A stretch of DNA of 64,000 nucleotides, from contig NC_030382.2 in NCBI RefSeq assembly GCF_001625215.2, forward strand, positions 47,395,364-47,459,363, read 5' to 3'. The notes below the pieces were generated by a model. It worked only from the letters and a program-made list of their open reading frames with translations. It was not told the origin of the DNA and searched no databases. The position numbers and the translations under genes are program-made. How positions within the stretch are numbered: the first letter of the stretch is position 1; each line of letters starts with the position of its first letter. Below, piece after piece: positions 35,069 to 47,395 of the stretch. Source of the stretch: Daucus carota subsp. sativus (lineage: Eukaryota; Streptophyta; Magnoliopsida; Apiales; Apiaceae).

Positions 35069-36737
35069 CTATTCAGTTAGGAATCCATGATGTGAAATTG
35101 CAATCTCAAAGGCTTCCATCTTTGCACCGCGAACACATCCATTACGGTCATAAGAGGAAATTTCATTGATGTTCAGATCAATGCAAGCCTTGACAAGCTC
35201 TTCACCAACTAGTTTTGCAGCTTCCTGATCAAATGTGGAATATGTTAATCAGAACAGCACTTCAATCAAGGGCAGAGCATGGTTTGGTTCAGTCCGATTT
35301 TTGGATAAAACCACAAAACGGAACCATATACATTTGGTTTCTAAAATCGAAATCTGTGTTCAGGTTTCAATTTCAGATTGCCGGCAGATTGAATCTTCAG
35401 GATTCAAACATTAATATCTGTGTACTAACAGCCACTGGTCCGGCAAAATGAACAAAACACTGCAGATGCATTTTGATCTACAAGATGTACATAAAATATA
35501 CAATGTGCACCACGCAAGAGTGTAATTGCAGATCAATAGATCAGTCAAGAATGTTAGAGATAAGTATCGGACTTGTTTGAAGGGATTATAATTCCCAGAT
35601 TACTACCCTATTTATCTCAAATGTAAGGGATTATAATCCCATAAACTTATATTTTAATCATTGTTTTAGTTAATTTCCATGGGATTATAGTACCTTGTGA
35701 GGGACAATCTCATGGGATTATAATCCTATGAATTTAAAAAAAATACTGTAGTTGTCCGGGAATTATAATCCTTTCAAACAAACATGGCCAAAGGGTTCAT
35801 GAGTTCTGGATAACTCCGAAGTTCAGAGCATCAGGAATTCATAACTCATATAAATCTATATAAAACTAAATTAGATATTGTTTAGTATATTTAAATAATC
35901 ACTTTCAATTTTAACCTAAAACCGGAACTGAACCAGTCTTTGAATTTTTCGGTTTCCATTCAGCTTTTACTGTTCTTTATCAGTTTAGGTTCAGTTTTGA
36001 TTTTAAATCGGTTTTTTCCTCACCCTATATTGTTCAATGTTAAGAAACTCATCCAAGAGGATTTGTCCAAACGATAGCCGAAGTTTCTCTGTCCTCTCAA
36101 ACTAGCACTTGTCTACTTTTTTTGTCATTAAATTATGCAGAATGTGTAAAGTGTCTTATGTCAAAAAAAATAAAAAATTATACAGAATGTGTACTTACAA
36201 CAGTGCTACAGGAAGGATCATCCCGCATTGCTTTCTGCAGCGTACTGCCATAAAACAGATTCTTCTTGTTATGATCATCAACCAGCATAGCATATAACTG
36301 CTTATCGGAGCAGAATACTGAAAGCCTTGGTCTTGTAGGTGTACCATTAAACTGGTCAAGAGAACACAATCATCATCATTCAGAAATTAAGTTGTGGCAA
36401 GAATTTGCAGCCAGACTTCATCAGCAAATTAAACATTATAGTACCTTTTTTCTAATTCGTCTATTTCGAATTTTAGGACTTTCGGTTCGAGTATTGTTCC
36501 TCGCCTCGATCTTAGACTGCTTCAATTGTACATCTAAAAGCATCATATTAGTTCCAAGTTCAACGCATAGGTGATACATATACATTTTCCCCTTATATAA
36601 GAATGGAGATGAGGGGGTACTGAAACCATTTACTTACTAGTTGTGTGCAAAGAAAGAAACTTGGAAGGATATACTATACAAGTCCCAAAAACATTGCAAG
36701 TCTTGAACTGTAGAGCATGAAACGTCCCCAGAGCCAT
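35069..36737 (-). CDS. Organellar-type ribosomal protein uL18 (L18p/L5e family)
   Basis: Four exons on the minus strand: 36737-36638, 36533-36445, 36351-36199, 35224-35069; 498 nt, 165 residues, GT-AG and in phase. The core reads GTPTRPRLSVFCSDKQLYAM, then LVDDHNKKNLFYGSTLQKAM, EAAKLVGEELVKACIDLNI and a C-terminal AFEIAISHHGFLTE, the bacterial-type uL18 fold that binds 5S rRNA. A basic, Ser/Thr-rich N-terminal extension of about 60 residues suggests import into plastid or mitochondrion. From memory it resembles Arabidopsis At1g14205. A 5' UTR intron is likely (acceptor ttcag just before GGACTTG near 36747). An out-of-frame ATG sits 5 bp upstream of the chosen start. Intron 3 contains a MITE. 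Confidence 0.88.
35579..35789. mobile_element. Tourist/PIF-like MITE in uL18 intron 3
   Basis: Termini ggacttgtttgaagggatta and, reverse complemented, ggccatgtttgtttgaaagg followed by attataattcccgg are inverted repeats. The interior repeats gggattataatccc several times, itself a palindrome. Confidence 0.7.
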
Positions 36738-38314
36738 AACATCAAGTCCCTGAAACACCAAAGGAAGATACAAAGTTTATGTGAAATGTTTCTGTTAGGC
36801 GTTTCATCAAACAGTTGGTCGATGACAGTGTGCTACCTCACGTTCTAAGTATCGGCGGCGTCAAATGTTCTCTGCGTTTGTTCATATAATCTTTTCCTGT
36901 TCCCCTGCTGTGTTTGTCTGGTAAAATCACCACCAAGGTTATCACAATTTTGTTTGTTTGTTATTCCCTCTTCCCCGCTAGTTTACCTGTGACGGGCCTT
37001 CATATACCAAGTCTAACGGAAAATATAGTTTTATTATTATTATTTTTTTTGAGTAATATTATTATTTTTTCTTGATTAAAATTTAAATATTTATAAAGAA
37101 GAAAGAAAATTTAATATTATTTATTTACTATGTTTTGTTATACTGAACAATCAAATTGTTTGTTTTATATTATTATATAATAATAAAAAATATATAATTA
37201 TGTTAAGGAATAATGCTCCTTGTGTTCAGTGTTTTAAAAAATTGCAAATCGATTTAGTCTATGGACGTTAGAATTATTTAGACAACAAAATGTTTATTAT
37301 ATTATTAACTAAAATTAATTTAATACTATTTTTAAATTATTCATACAAACAGATTTTAGTATGGTAAAAAAAAATTCGATCTAAATGTATAGTAAATTAC
37401 ACTAATTAGCTGTGCTAGTATTTAGTTTGAAATAACTGCCAAGAATTTTTAGCCTTTTATATTCATAATCAAATAAAAACTATATACTTCGTATTATATT
37501 TATAAAAAATTAGAATTTTTTTTTGGTAAGAAAATATTTTTCCTAACCAAGTGATAAAAGGAAAATTTATAAAAATATTTATTTTCAGTTTTATTTTTAA
37601 AAACACAACTAAAATTATAATTGAAACTCTAGTTGAGAATATTTAATTAATTTTCAGGTTACGAGAATTGTTATTAAATTATATATGGCATAAAAATTAT
37701 TTACAATTTGAATGTTTTAAGAAAGTCCAATAATTATTTATAAATATTTCAAAAACGAATTTTCTGTGGTGTGCACAAGGACACACCATAATCACTAACA
37801 TGGTGGATGGATAATAAATGTAAATGACCCCTGCATTCACATCAATTCCATCAATCAAACCAAACCATTTTCATAAAAGTTGGTGCTTATTATGTGATTT
37901 TGGCACACATTAGAAAGACCGTTTCAAAAAATAAAAGTTGAAAATAAAATGACCATGTATCGGTCACGAAGGGACTACGCCAGCGCACACGCACACGCAC
38001 ATTCACATTCGGCTCACTGCCGCTGCTCAACAACCGAGTCCATCAGCTATAATGTACCTGCACTGCCGACATTAATATTTTCACCAGACTTATCCACTAC
38101 TCCCTATTCATTGTATTCAATATTCAAGAGTACTACTAATTAAAATACCTTTCCCAACCTCCTCATACAAGTTACTAAAATCACTACCAGATGCTTCCAG
38201 ACTCTTCTATAACCTCCTTCCTTCCTTCTCACCTCTTAAGAACCCCCTTCTCTCCCTTTTCCTCATCATATCTATACTATTTGTATCAATACATAGTTCT
38301 TTGGTCTCTCATCC
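36738..38314. other. Intergenic region between divergent uL18 and RING-H2 genes
   Basis: Contains the uL18 leader and promoter (to about 36960), AT-rich DNA, a hAT-like MITE at 37756-37922, a short cgcacacgcacacgcac tract near 37983, and the pyrimidine-rich RING-H2 leader (38180-38314). Confidence 0.6.
37756..37922. mobile_element. Small hAT-like MITE, copy 2 (167 bp)
   Basis: Begins cgaattttctgtggtgtgc and ends cacattagaaagaccgt, bracketed by the perfect 8-bp duplication ttcaaaaa (37748-37755 and 37923-37930). Same family as 11233 and 50550 but more diverged. Confidence 0.8.
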
Positions 38315-39088
38315 ATGGCTTCTGATGAAACTGAGATGACGCTTTATGACTTTCTCATCAATTTAAGCAACAGAGGTCTTTTTCAGTTCTCACCAAACTC
38401 ACGATTCAACCTCGACCCAGTTCAGGATTCATCGCAAAGATCCGACCCACCTGTTTCTGATCAAACGGAGATGCCCCAGGTGACACCAAATGACCAATTG
38501 AATAATTCAAGAACTACTGATCTTTCTCAGAACACACCCATCACAACCGACTCCACAGATTCGCAAACCAACACCGACCCAGATCAAGATTCATCAGAAA
38601 GATCCGACCCACGTGATCGGATCATCCTTTTGAACCCCTTGACACGGCGCGTGGTGGTGATCGAAGGCAGCGCGTCGAGAATTGATGCTCTGGTGCGTAA
38701 CCTAACGGGCCCCACTGGCCCACCACCAGCTTCAAAAGCATCAATCGAAGCTATGCGATCAGTGGAAACTAAAGAGGATGATGAGTGTGTGATATGTATG
38801 GATGAGTTTGTGGGTGGCTTGGCTAAAGAGATGCCTTGTAAGCATAAGTTCCATGGGGAGTGTGTTGAAAAGTGGCTTAAAATTAATGGGTCTTGTCCTG
38901 TTTGTAGATATAAGATGCCTGAGGAAGATGATAATGATTTTAATCACAAGAATCCTTTTGAGGGTGAAGAGGTGAGGAGAAGAGGAAGCTTTGTTACTAT
39001 TAGCGTTGGCACACTAAGGGTGGAACCAAATCAAATGGCTACACAAGGTTCTGATGGACAAGACAGTGAGATACAATCAATAGATTAG
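38315..39088 (+). CDS. Single-exon RING-H2 E3 ubiquitin ligase (SNIPER1/2-like position)
   Basis: 257 residues without introns. The C3H2C3 finger is complete: C158-x2-C161-x13-C175-x-H177-x2-H180-x2-C183-x10-C194-x2-C197. The N-terminal 150 residues are Ser/Thr/Asp-rich and contain a duplicated motif, DPVQDSSQRSDP (34-45) and DPDQDSSERSDP (88-99). There is no signal peptide or membrane span, so it is probably a soluble E3. From memory, the Arabidopsis genes at the matching positions are At1g14200 and At2g03000, small RING E3s of which At1g14200 (SNIPER1) limits NLR immune receptor levels; orthology here is inferred from gene order and finger similarity. Confidence 0.9.
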   Translation: MASDETEMTLYDFLINLSNRGLFQFSPNSRFNLDPVQDSSQRSDPPVSDQTEMPQVTPNDQLNNSRTTDLSQNTPITTDSTDSQTNTDPDQDSSERSDPRDRIILLNPLTRRVVVIEGSASRIDALVRNLTGPTGPPPASKASIEAMRSVETKEDDECVICMDEFVGGLAKEMPCKHKFHGECVEKWLKINGSCPVCRYKMPEEDDNDFNHKNPFEGEEVRRRGSFVTISVGTLRVEPNQMATQGSDGQDSEIQSID

Positions 39089-40043
39089 TTACAAGTTAGA
39101 ACACAAGATTTTATTTTTTCCTTGTTACAATTTTTATGGTTATGTCTTTCTCAGCACAATGCAGGAAAAACAAGATGTTTTCTACCGCATGTTTGAGTAA
39201 ATATTTGATTTTATATTGGTTAGATTGGTGCTTTGGACTGTTTAAAGTGCTATGAACTGTGGTGTGTGCCCTTTTTTTATTTACGTGCCAAACTGCACAT
39301 AATCTGAATACAGTGAGACATTGCATTAGTACATGATTGATTTTAGGGATTAAGAGCATCTCCAAGATTTGTTTTCTAGATATTAATATAAAACAATGAA
39401 CCCCTAGCAAATCATTACATTATTAGAAATGTAAAGGTTCAGAGTGTTTTTAGGAGTCAATAAAGTTTCTTAAAACTCTAAATTTTTTTCATGTCTCTTT
39501 ATTTTTGTACTCAAGACCTTATTTAAGAGTCTCTTGTATATATAGTTTAAGGATCAGGAAGTTTAGATGGACTCTAAGTGGCCTGCTTTAGGCAATGGTT
39601 GTGTCTCCACTTCAAGGCCAGAGTCCATGAGTTCTTGCTTCCACAATTATGTTTTGTACTTGTGGTGTCCTGGTGTAGAGATGTGCACTAATTTGTTTAA
39701 AGTAAAAATTATGGGTCCGGATGACCGGATCCCTAATACGTGAATGTTAGTATGTTACATCGTGCTGTTAGGTTTGATGTGATACATCATACTTTGTTAG
39801 GTTTGGATGTGAAGACAGGAGATTATGATAAAATTATATGTTACACGAAAATTGGCCTGGTGGGAGCACTTCACTGGTAGCTATCCCCTGAAATTGGCTT
39901 CATTGGTATAACGAACTCAGGCTACCCATGTAGAATTTAGATATACACATATATAAATTCTTTGAGGATGGTGGGTACATAGAGCAATATACATGTTTTG
40001 TATTAGAAGCATTCTCATTCCCATTATGATGCATAGAAGATAT
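39089..40043. other. Intergenic region between RING-H2 and MYB-CC genes (convergent)
   Basis: 3' flanks of both genes; no further gene or clear repeat. A gagcatctccaag motif near 39354 resembles one MITE terminus but no partner was found. Confidence 0.6.
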
Positions 40044-41528
40044 TCATATACCATCCGATTGCTCCACATCCTTCGAGTTCAAATCTATTTCCTTCCGACT
40101 GAACTCCAGATTACTCGAGTAATGGCTGTTCAAATCTAGCGTCTCCAGAAAATCAAACCTCGTCAACTGATCAGTCCTCTGAGCTTTTGGTCTTTTCCAT
40201 AATGGTTGATCCACAGAGTCCCCTTCAAAAAGACTGCACTCACTTCTTTTTCTTCCATTCCCTTGCTCTGCAGGAATACTGTTCTTGTGAGAATGCATTT
40301 CCATCAGAGAAAGCTCTGGGGAATTCGGGTTTATGTTTGTAATTTCCTCTGTTTCGTGTTCTTGAAAATGACCTTCCTTTCTCCCAGAGCTTTCTGATGA
40401 CGTTAAAGAACTTTCTAGAGAACTTCTAGTGCCCCTTGATGGCTTCTTCTCACTACTTCTTAAGATAGAGCCATGGATTTCTGTTAACATAGATAGTGAA
40501 GAACTAGGACAACCACTGTCCACCATGGACACTAATTGAGAAAGTTCAGTTTTAGCAAGTTCCACTTCTGCAGAAGATGCATTACATCCAGAAAGTGTGT
40601 CCTGTGCTTTCTTCAGCACAGAGTGCAAATACTTTCCTTGCGCCTCAATCCGCAATTGCAAATGTCTCTGCACCTAGATTATACTCCAAGATTTTATCAT
40701 TTTGATGATCATAAGAATGAAACTAAGAAGAGAATGCAATGATCACGAGAAGTTTCTTTCTTACTTCAATTTGCTCGTGAAGTTTACTCTGCACCTCGAT
40801 TTGCATATGTAGAGCCTGAGCTATTTTCAAGCTCCTGAATGAGACATAATCTCAATTAACAATGATCTTTTGTACTCAAATTAAAAAAAACAGAGAGAAT
40901 AATCTTTCAAGTATTATTACTCATTAATTTGGGTCGGCCTCCCATCGTGATACTCCCTGCTGAGGGGAGCTATCCGCCTCTCGTCATACTCTGCATAGGT
41001 GAATTGTCTATTAGTCCAAAATTCAATTGTTGTGGATAATTCTATTAGTTTGAGAATCAGTGTCACTATGTGATGGGTACTCACCTGCTTGATCATCGTC
41101 CAAGCTAGATTGTGATTGTTGACCTTTACCTAGTCTGTATTTCTGCAGCACAGAATATAAAAAATTAGAGTGATTCTTTTCCATTTGCTATAGCTGTATA
41201 TATGAGCTAAAGAAATGGAAAAATGCCTGCAAGTGACTCTTTAGATGGTACAATGTAAGCCCATGAATGCCCATCAGCCTCATCAAAGATTTCGGTGTTG
41301 CCTCTGGCCAATCATGATGGTAATTAGGAAAATGAATCAGTGACATAGGTGTAAAATTAACATGATTGCAGAATCTGAGAGAAAATACTTACTGTCTGCA
41401 CCACCGAGCTGCGCCACAGCATGGACAAACTTTTGGTGAAGTTGAGGATTCCATTTGAGCCTGGGCTTGGCATCACTTGACAGAACCAAGTTCATATTTT
41501 GATCTTGTTGCATATTCTGTAGAGCCAT
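40044..41528 (-). CDS. MYB-CC (GARP) transcription factor, PHL8/PHL11-like
   Basis: Six exons on the minus strand: 41528-41393, 41303-41227, 41142-41085, 40990-40921, 40834-40765, 40673-40044; 1041 nt, 346 residues. The GARP/MYB-like domain spans about 20-76 (AKPRLKWNPQLHQKFVHAV ... GLTLYHLKSHLQKYRLGK). The CC domain follows at about 115-160 with the LHEQIE motif and VQRHLQLRIEAQGKYL. The C-terminal part has SSLESSLTSSESS and DQPLWKRP, features I recall from PHL11/PHL8. Family members bind P1BS-like sites as dimers; PHR1 relatives control phosphate responses, but this subgroup's role is less clear. Intron 2 begins with GC rather than GT (CTTGCAG|gcattt). A TATA-like tataaag on the gene strand lies near 41629-41636. 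Confidence 0.9.
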
Positions 41529-42299
41529 TATGTTTGTTTTAAGTGGAAGATGAGAATGCAGGTGAAATCTTTTCTGAGCTAATGGGTCATAAAATGATGA
41601 GTGAGTTGGTGTTGGCAGCTGGAGTTCTCTTTATAAATGGGAGTTGTTGGAGGACACACCACCATATCTGGAAACATAAGTGGGGTTGTGTTTGGATGGG
41701 AATATATGCTATTAGCTGTGCCTAATATTATTAATTATCATTGTTAAATATAAATTTGTATGATCTTTGACTTAAGAGGGTGAGGGGAGAATCTGTGATG
41801 TAGCAAAAACAGTAAAAGCAAGACACTTGAAATGGAGTCTCAAAAGCAGAGAAATGAGGAAAAAAGTGTATGGTTTGTTTTTATCTTCCTGTTGTGCTAT
41901 CCCCACCCTCCTCTCTCTGAATGAACAAACATAAAGATATGTATATGAATGTATGCATATATGTGTTTGATTCCTGGTGAATAAGGCAGGCCTACCATGA
42001 TGTATAGTGGGATCAACTTTGTAAAACTGTGAGAAGCTTTGATTATTATAATAGTGGGGGGATGCTTTAGTGGATATATCTTTATAAAGATTGAAAGGGA
42101 TAATAACCAAACATGCATTATTCATTTTAGGTTTTGAAATGCCTTCTTTTTGAGTTTCTGTTTGAGCAGGGTGTGGTGGGATTGGCAGATTCTTTTTGTT
42201 CTTTGTAGGGATGGAGGAATCAAAGAATCCAACAATAGATTTTAGGACAAACTTGCCGTATTCATGTTATCTGCAACTACTTTACAGAAAGGAAAAGTA

Positions 42300-42470
42300 A
42301 ATGAATGAGCCAATTCATTGTAGCCTGATTTGCAACTTATGTTTCATAGATTAGACATTGTTAGCATAATATATGATCCTGACCAGCCCTCCTCCTAACA
42401 GGTTGAGGTTTTAGGAGAATTGGTTATTTAACATGGTATCAGAGCTAAGTCTCAAGACTCGAGTTCTGGG
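42300..42470 (+). mobile_element. Fossil LTR retrotransposon fragment (Ty1/copia-type LTR end and PBS)
   Basis: tggtatcagagc at 42434-42445 is the initiator-Met-tRNA primer binding site used by plant copia elements, preceded by a typical LTR end (ttggttatttaaca). Only the LTR tail, PBS and a little leader are recognisable; no coding domains are seen. It is a broken, old remnant; outer limits are approximate. Confidence 0.6.
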
Positions 42471-45400
42471 TTAATGCCTTTGCGTTTCACTGGAAGTATA
42501 CAGGCAGTGCACACACAAACAAAATGCCCAACACAACCTTGTGTTTCTACTTTCCTGATCTAAAAGGAATCATCCAAGAAAAAAGGGGTCCAAAATAAAA
42601 GATATAAGGAATATAAAGAAACCAATTAACATGAGCTACTCTTGTGTACAAGTCCTACGAAAAAATATATTCCAAAGATAGTGTTCTCTTTATATCCTTA
42701 TAGTTTACAGTCTTTATTTTACATCTCTTAGCTCAAGGATTCGGCCTTTTGATTTCTAGAATTGCAGTCAATTATTCCTAGTAGCTCAAATCACAACTCA
42801 ATGATTGATTCCAAAGCATTGCCGTCTCAGTGCCATACATTCAGTTGGTCTGCTGCAATTTTTAATTGTTCCAAAGTAAAAATGATCTGAACGTAGCATG
42901 CATAACAATGATCAGGATTCCAGAACTGTTATACCTAAAGGCCTTGCCTTTAATGTGAAAATCTAATGCAATTCCGTCTTCGTGTAATAACAGATCAGCA
43001 CTCAGTTTACTGGATCCAAGAGAATCAAGAGGTCCTGTAATAATCGATCCGTAGGATATGTTTTATGCATTGGTTTCTCCAATATCGCATCCAGCTGGAT
43101 ACTTTGGACTTTGAATCGGATATGGTATAACGAGAAGCAAATACCATTCACCTAGCTTATGCTTCTTGGCTGTACTAATATTCCCTTCTGTCGACTCACA
43201 CTTAAATTCAACAAGAATATAATTATAAACAAGTTCTACATTATATGTGGCCCAAATGTTTGAAAAACAAGAAAAGAATTGTTATTCATATATGCCTTTT
43301 TCTTTAAACAGCTGCTGTAAGCTCCTTTCTGACTTTAAATATTCTACTGAGGTAAAGGAGATTCCAGGATGATGCCAAGTGACCCCTTGGTATTTTTCGA
43401 TCAGTAGTATGAAGGTCCGGTGAATCGAAAGTCACAAAAATGAAGATGCCTAATCAATTATTATTCCATTAGGGACCCAAAGCAGGAGATCTATTAACAA
43501 ATCTGAAAGCATAGAAAGAAGATGAGAAGAATATGACCCGAGGAATCGAGTAAAGGGAAACAAAGGGAACTTGTCACCATCCCTCAGTGCATCATTTAGA
43601 CTTGCTTAGAAAACACAACTGCTGACTGAGAATGACGAGCGCATAATGTCATTTATCAATTTCTTCTTTTCTATTCTCACCAGTGAGTTTTTTGGGCTTT
43701 AAGAAAGAAGCATGTTTATCAAGAAAAGAATGATTTAACAGTAAAAGCTTGCAGATGCATGTTTCTGAATAATTACCTATGTTTCTTTGTCTACTAGCTT
43801 AAACCTGGCTTCCACATATGCGTTGCAAGCTGTTCTGTGCAAAACTAACTGGCATACAATCATAAAACAAAGTAATCTTACTTTTTCTTCTGCAGATTCA
43901 AGCGTAAATGATCACATAATTGTGTCTTCTTCGTCAAAAGTGATCAAACGAGCATACAAACTTTTATGTTGCCAATTTTTGATATTATAATCAGGATAAA
44001 CTGGAGTGACAATTTTAATCAAGTATCAAAAATGTACAATAAAGCTAAACAGCAGCACATTGTACGACAGAGAATTCGGTGATGCTATCTTTTCTGAACT
44101 ATCAATGTGGCTTAATTAATGTTTAATCAGAGGAAGGGTATATAATGTCAAATTGCTGAAACTGTATCTCATGGATAAAATGGCTAAAGTACCAAGGTCT
44201 TAGGATCTTTCTGAGGCTAGGGAGGGTAAAACTACAGTTGTGTGTTCATGTTATCTGTTTCCACAGCACTGCAGTCTGCAGAGGTGTGAAATATAAAGTA
44301 AATTCCTTTTGAGTGGGGATTATGATGGCTGTCTTCACAGATGCAATAGATGCTGCACTCACTTGTGCAGTGAGGTCCAATGACTATATTTCGTACCAGG
44401 GATCTTTTTATTTTGTCTTTCTGAATGCAGAGACAAAATTGTACTATAATTCAAAACTATTCACTTGAACAGTTTTGCAGATTTTCTATCATATTTTGTG
44501 TTTTTTAACGCTTTGGCCCTATTGATCACATAAGTGAACAGATCAAATCATTATATTTTAAAACCAATGTTTTATATCTTGAACTTTAAATATACTAATA
44601 ATTTGGGCCTCAATCGTTGCTATCAAGCGAGTATTGTATATTTTTAGACGATTTGTGTCTGTAATGTTATTATCAGTGTTGGAGGCTGCACTTCCCTCGA
44701 ACTGAAGGAGTACTATATGTTAATATATGTAACTCAACAGTCTAAACTGTATTTGAGCCTTATTTTGTTAATTTCCTTCTTCTAATAACGGAGAATTGCC
44801 TCTTATAAACTTATTAGACCACAGACATTGATAAAAAATTATGTCATTCTTATCTTTGACTCTTTGTAGTAATCACTCTGATGAGTGATGAGCATGGTCT
44901 AGAAAAGGCCTTGATGTATGCAAACATGAATGTAAGGCTTCAATCCAAACAGAATTCAGTGCCCAGGTATGTTAAGTCGCTGATCACTGTTGTAAACGAG
45001 GTAATATTTTCCACAAGTGATCGCCAACTTTAATTGTAAACATATATTATAGGGGAAAAATATCAAATTGGTCACTGAAGTGAGCTTGTAGTATCAAAAC
45101 TTATATCAAATTTAACGGGGTCTCATTCATACCACTTTAATAACGGATAATGACATGTCCGTTAGTTGACTGGTTGACCAAACAGAAAAATGACGTGGCG
45201 AACAGGGTAACTAATGGAGCGGCTGAGTGGCTTGTGTCTCAGATTACAACGGCCACAGTAGAAAAAAGAGAACAAAAATAAAATAAAATAAACAATAAAA
45301 ACAAAAACAATGGATTCTTCATTAATAGCCGAAACTCGCTGTTCACTAATCATTAAACTTCTAATTAATTAAGAAATTGAAAAAATCATAAATTTTGTAT

Positions 45401-46230
45401 TTTTATTTTATACTATTTATATTTCATTAGTAATTATAATATTTTTTGATTATATATTTAAAACAAATTTTTAACTTTATTTATCCACTTTTCAATTTTA
45501 CTAAGCAACTACCTTTTTCTATTTGACATTTTGATTTTCGAAGCACAATTTTAAATATTTTGTCGAAATAATAAAATTATAATTTGTGACCAATTTTTTT
45601 GTGAATTGAAATTTTTATTACGTATTTTTGTTTAGAGAAATAAAATTTTAAAATCAATATTTTTTTAATCAAAATGGAAAGCTCAAATAAAATTAAATAA
45701 TATTTTTAAAATTTTAAATTAATATATTTCAAATTTATTAAGTAACATGTATATTTTTTTTTTGATTGAATAATTTAAGATGACATAATTTTATAATAAA
45801 ATTTAAATATTTTAAATATTTTTATAAATCAATCAGTTAATTTAATACTTACAAATTTAGAGATAACTATAATTACATAATATCATAAGAAAATCTGAGT
45901 TTTAGAGAACCTTAACTAAGATTAAAAAATACTAACAAGTGATTAATATAAATAAAACACAAATTAGAATCTTTAGTTAAAATAAAATTTCCATACATAA
46001 TAGCCATGTGTATATTATATAATATGTGTAAGATGAATTACATAACAATCAGATAAAAAATTAGAAAACAAATTCGTCCGAAAAAGGAACATCCAGTAGA
46101 GGGATTGTACGGTGACTGGTGACTGTTTTTATTTCTTTAATAGTTTATTTTATTTGTCTTTTTATGGCTTATGACGGTTACAACCTGACTCACAAGTCAC
46201 GTAAGGCCACTCTGCCATTCTGTCACTTAT

Positions 46231-47395
46231 CTGTTTGGGATTGCTGTTGAAAATTGGTGTTGCTGTGAGTAAAAGTGCGGTTTACAAAAGTGCTGTTTAC
46301 AAAAGCGGAGACTGTTTGGTAAACTTGATTTCAAATGTGCTGTTTGAGTAAAAGCTGAAAACAAATTGTTTGGTAAATTTTTTGTTAAACTGCTGTTTAG
46401 AGTTATAATTATAAATAAAATAATATTTTATTAACATGTTTTGGGGTTCTATTGACAGCTGTAAAACTATAAAATACTGTTTTCTTTAAAATTTAATTGA
46501 TTATTTTGTATGATGTATGAGTTTTTTTTTAAAAAAATATGCTATTAATATATATAATTTTAAGTAATGATATAAAAATCATATTTAAAATAGAAAATCA
46601 TATTGGTATAACCAATAAAATTTATGGCTTTTTATAAAATTACGATATTCTATTTTCAAAACTACATAATTTCTGTAAGATTTTCAATAGTAACGCATCA
46701 TTTATATTTTACACACAAATATAAAAAAAAGCAATTCTTTATTAGTAACATACAATATTTTTTTATGTGATTTAGATTACTTCTATTTTATTTGGAACAC
46801 CAATATTAATTCTTATATTCATTTAAAAATTATATAAAAATCTATAACATTTACCAAATATACTACTTACGTTTATTTTATATATAAATATATAATTTTT
46901 TTCTTCTATTAATATATATTACTCAACAAATTTAATTTCTGTCTCTATATTATAATGAAATTTTTTTGGACAAAATTTAATAACACCAAAAAGATATAAC
47001 TTTAAAATTCATTTAAACAATATTTATTTCAAATATTTTCATTTAAATTTTTATTAGAAAAAATTCAACAACCATCATGTGTACCAACAATAATCCCAGA
47101 ATATAATAAAACATGTGTTATATATGTGTTTTGTTATTTTGTTTTAAGGGCTACAATATATTTTATAAAAAATAGTTGTTTGTGTCAGGGTTTGATGTTG
47201 GGGTCTGTAACAACTGCGCGCAACAGCTGCTTTTGTGAAAAGCAGGGTACACCAGCTTTCTGTAAAAGCTGCTTTTGGACAAAATTTGTGGTTAGAAAAA
47301 GCTCTTTCAGATTTTACCAAACACTTTTTTATAGCGGTTTGAGAAAAAGCTGCTGTTGTGGTTTGGAACCACAACCCCAAACAGGCACTAACACA
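46231..47395. mobile_element. Non-autonomous DNA transposon, about 1.16 kb (hAT-like termini)
   Basis: Left end ctgtttgggattgctgttg and right end, reverse complemented, cctgtttggggttgtggtt are inverted repeats. Both subterminal regions are rich in aaaagctgctttt-like motifs; the centre is very AT-rich. Flanks cactta and cactaa may be a decayed target duplication. No transposase. Confidence 0.7.

Noticed and set aside
35270-36030. Second hAT element formed by ggttcagt/aaaccgg-rich stretches in uL18 intron 3
   Set aside because: Both flanking stretches are rich in ggttcggtttt-like words, but no terminal repeats or target duplication could be aligned.
45055-45130. Mutator-like terminal repeat (tatcaaattggtcactgaag)
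   Set aside because: It resembles a common plant repeat end, but no inverted partner or 9-bp duplication was found within several kilobases.
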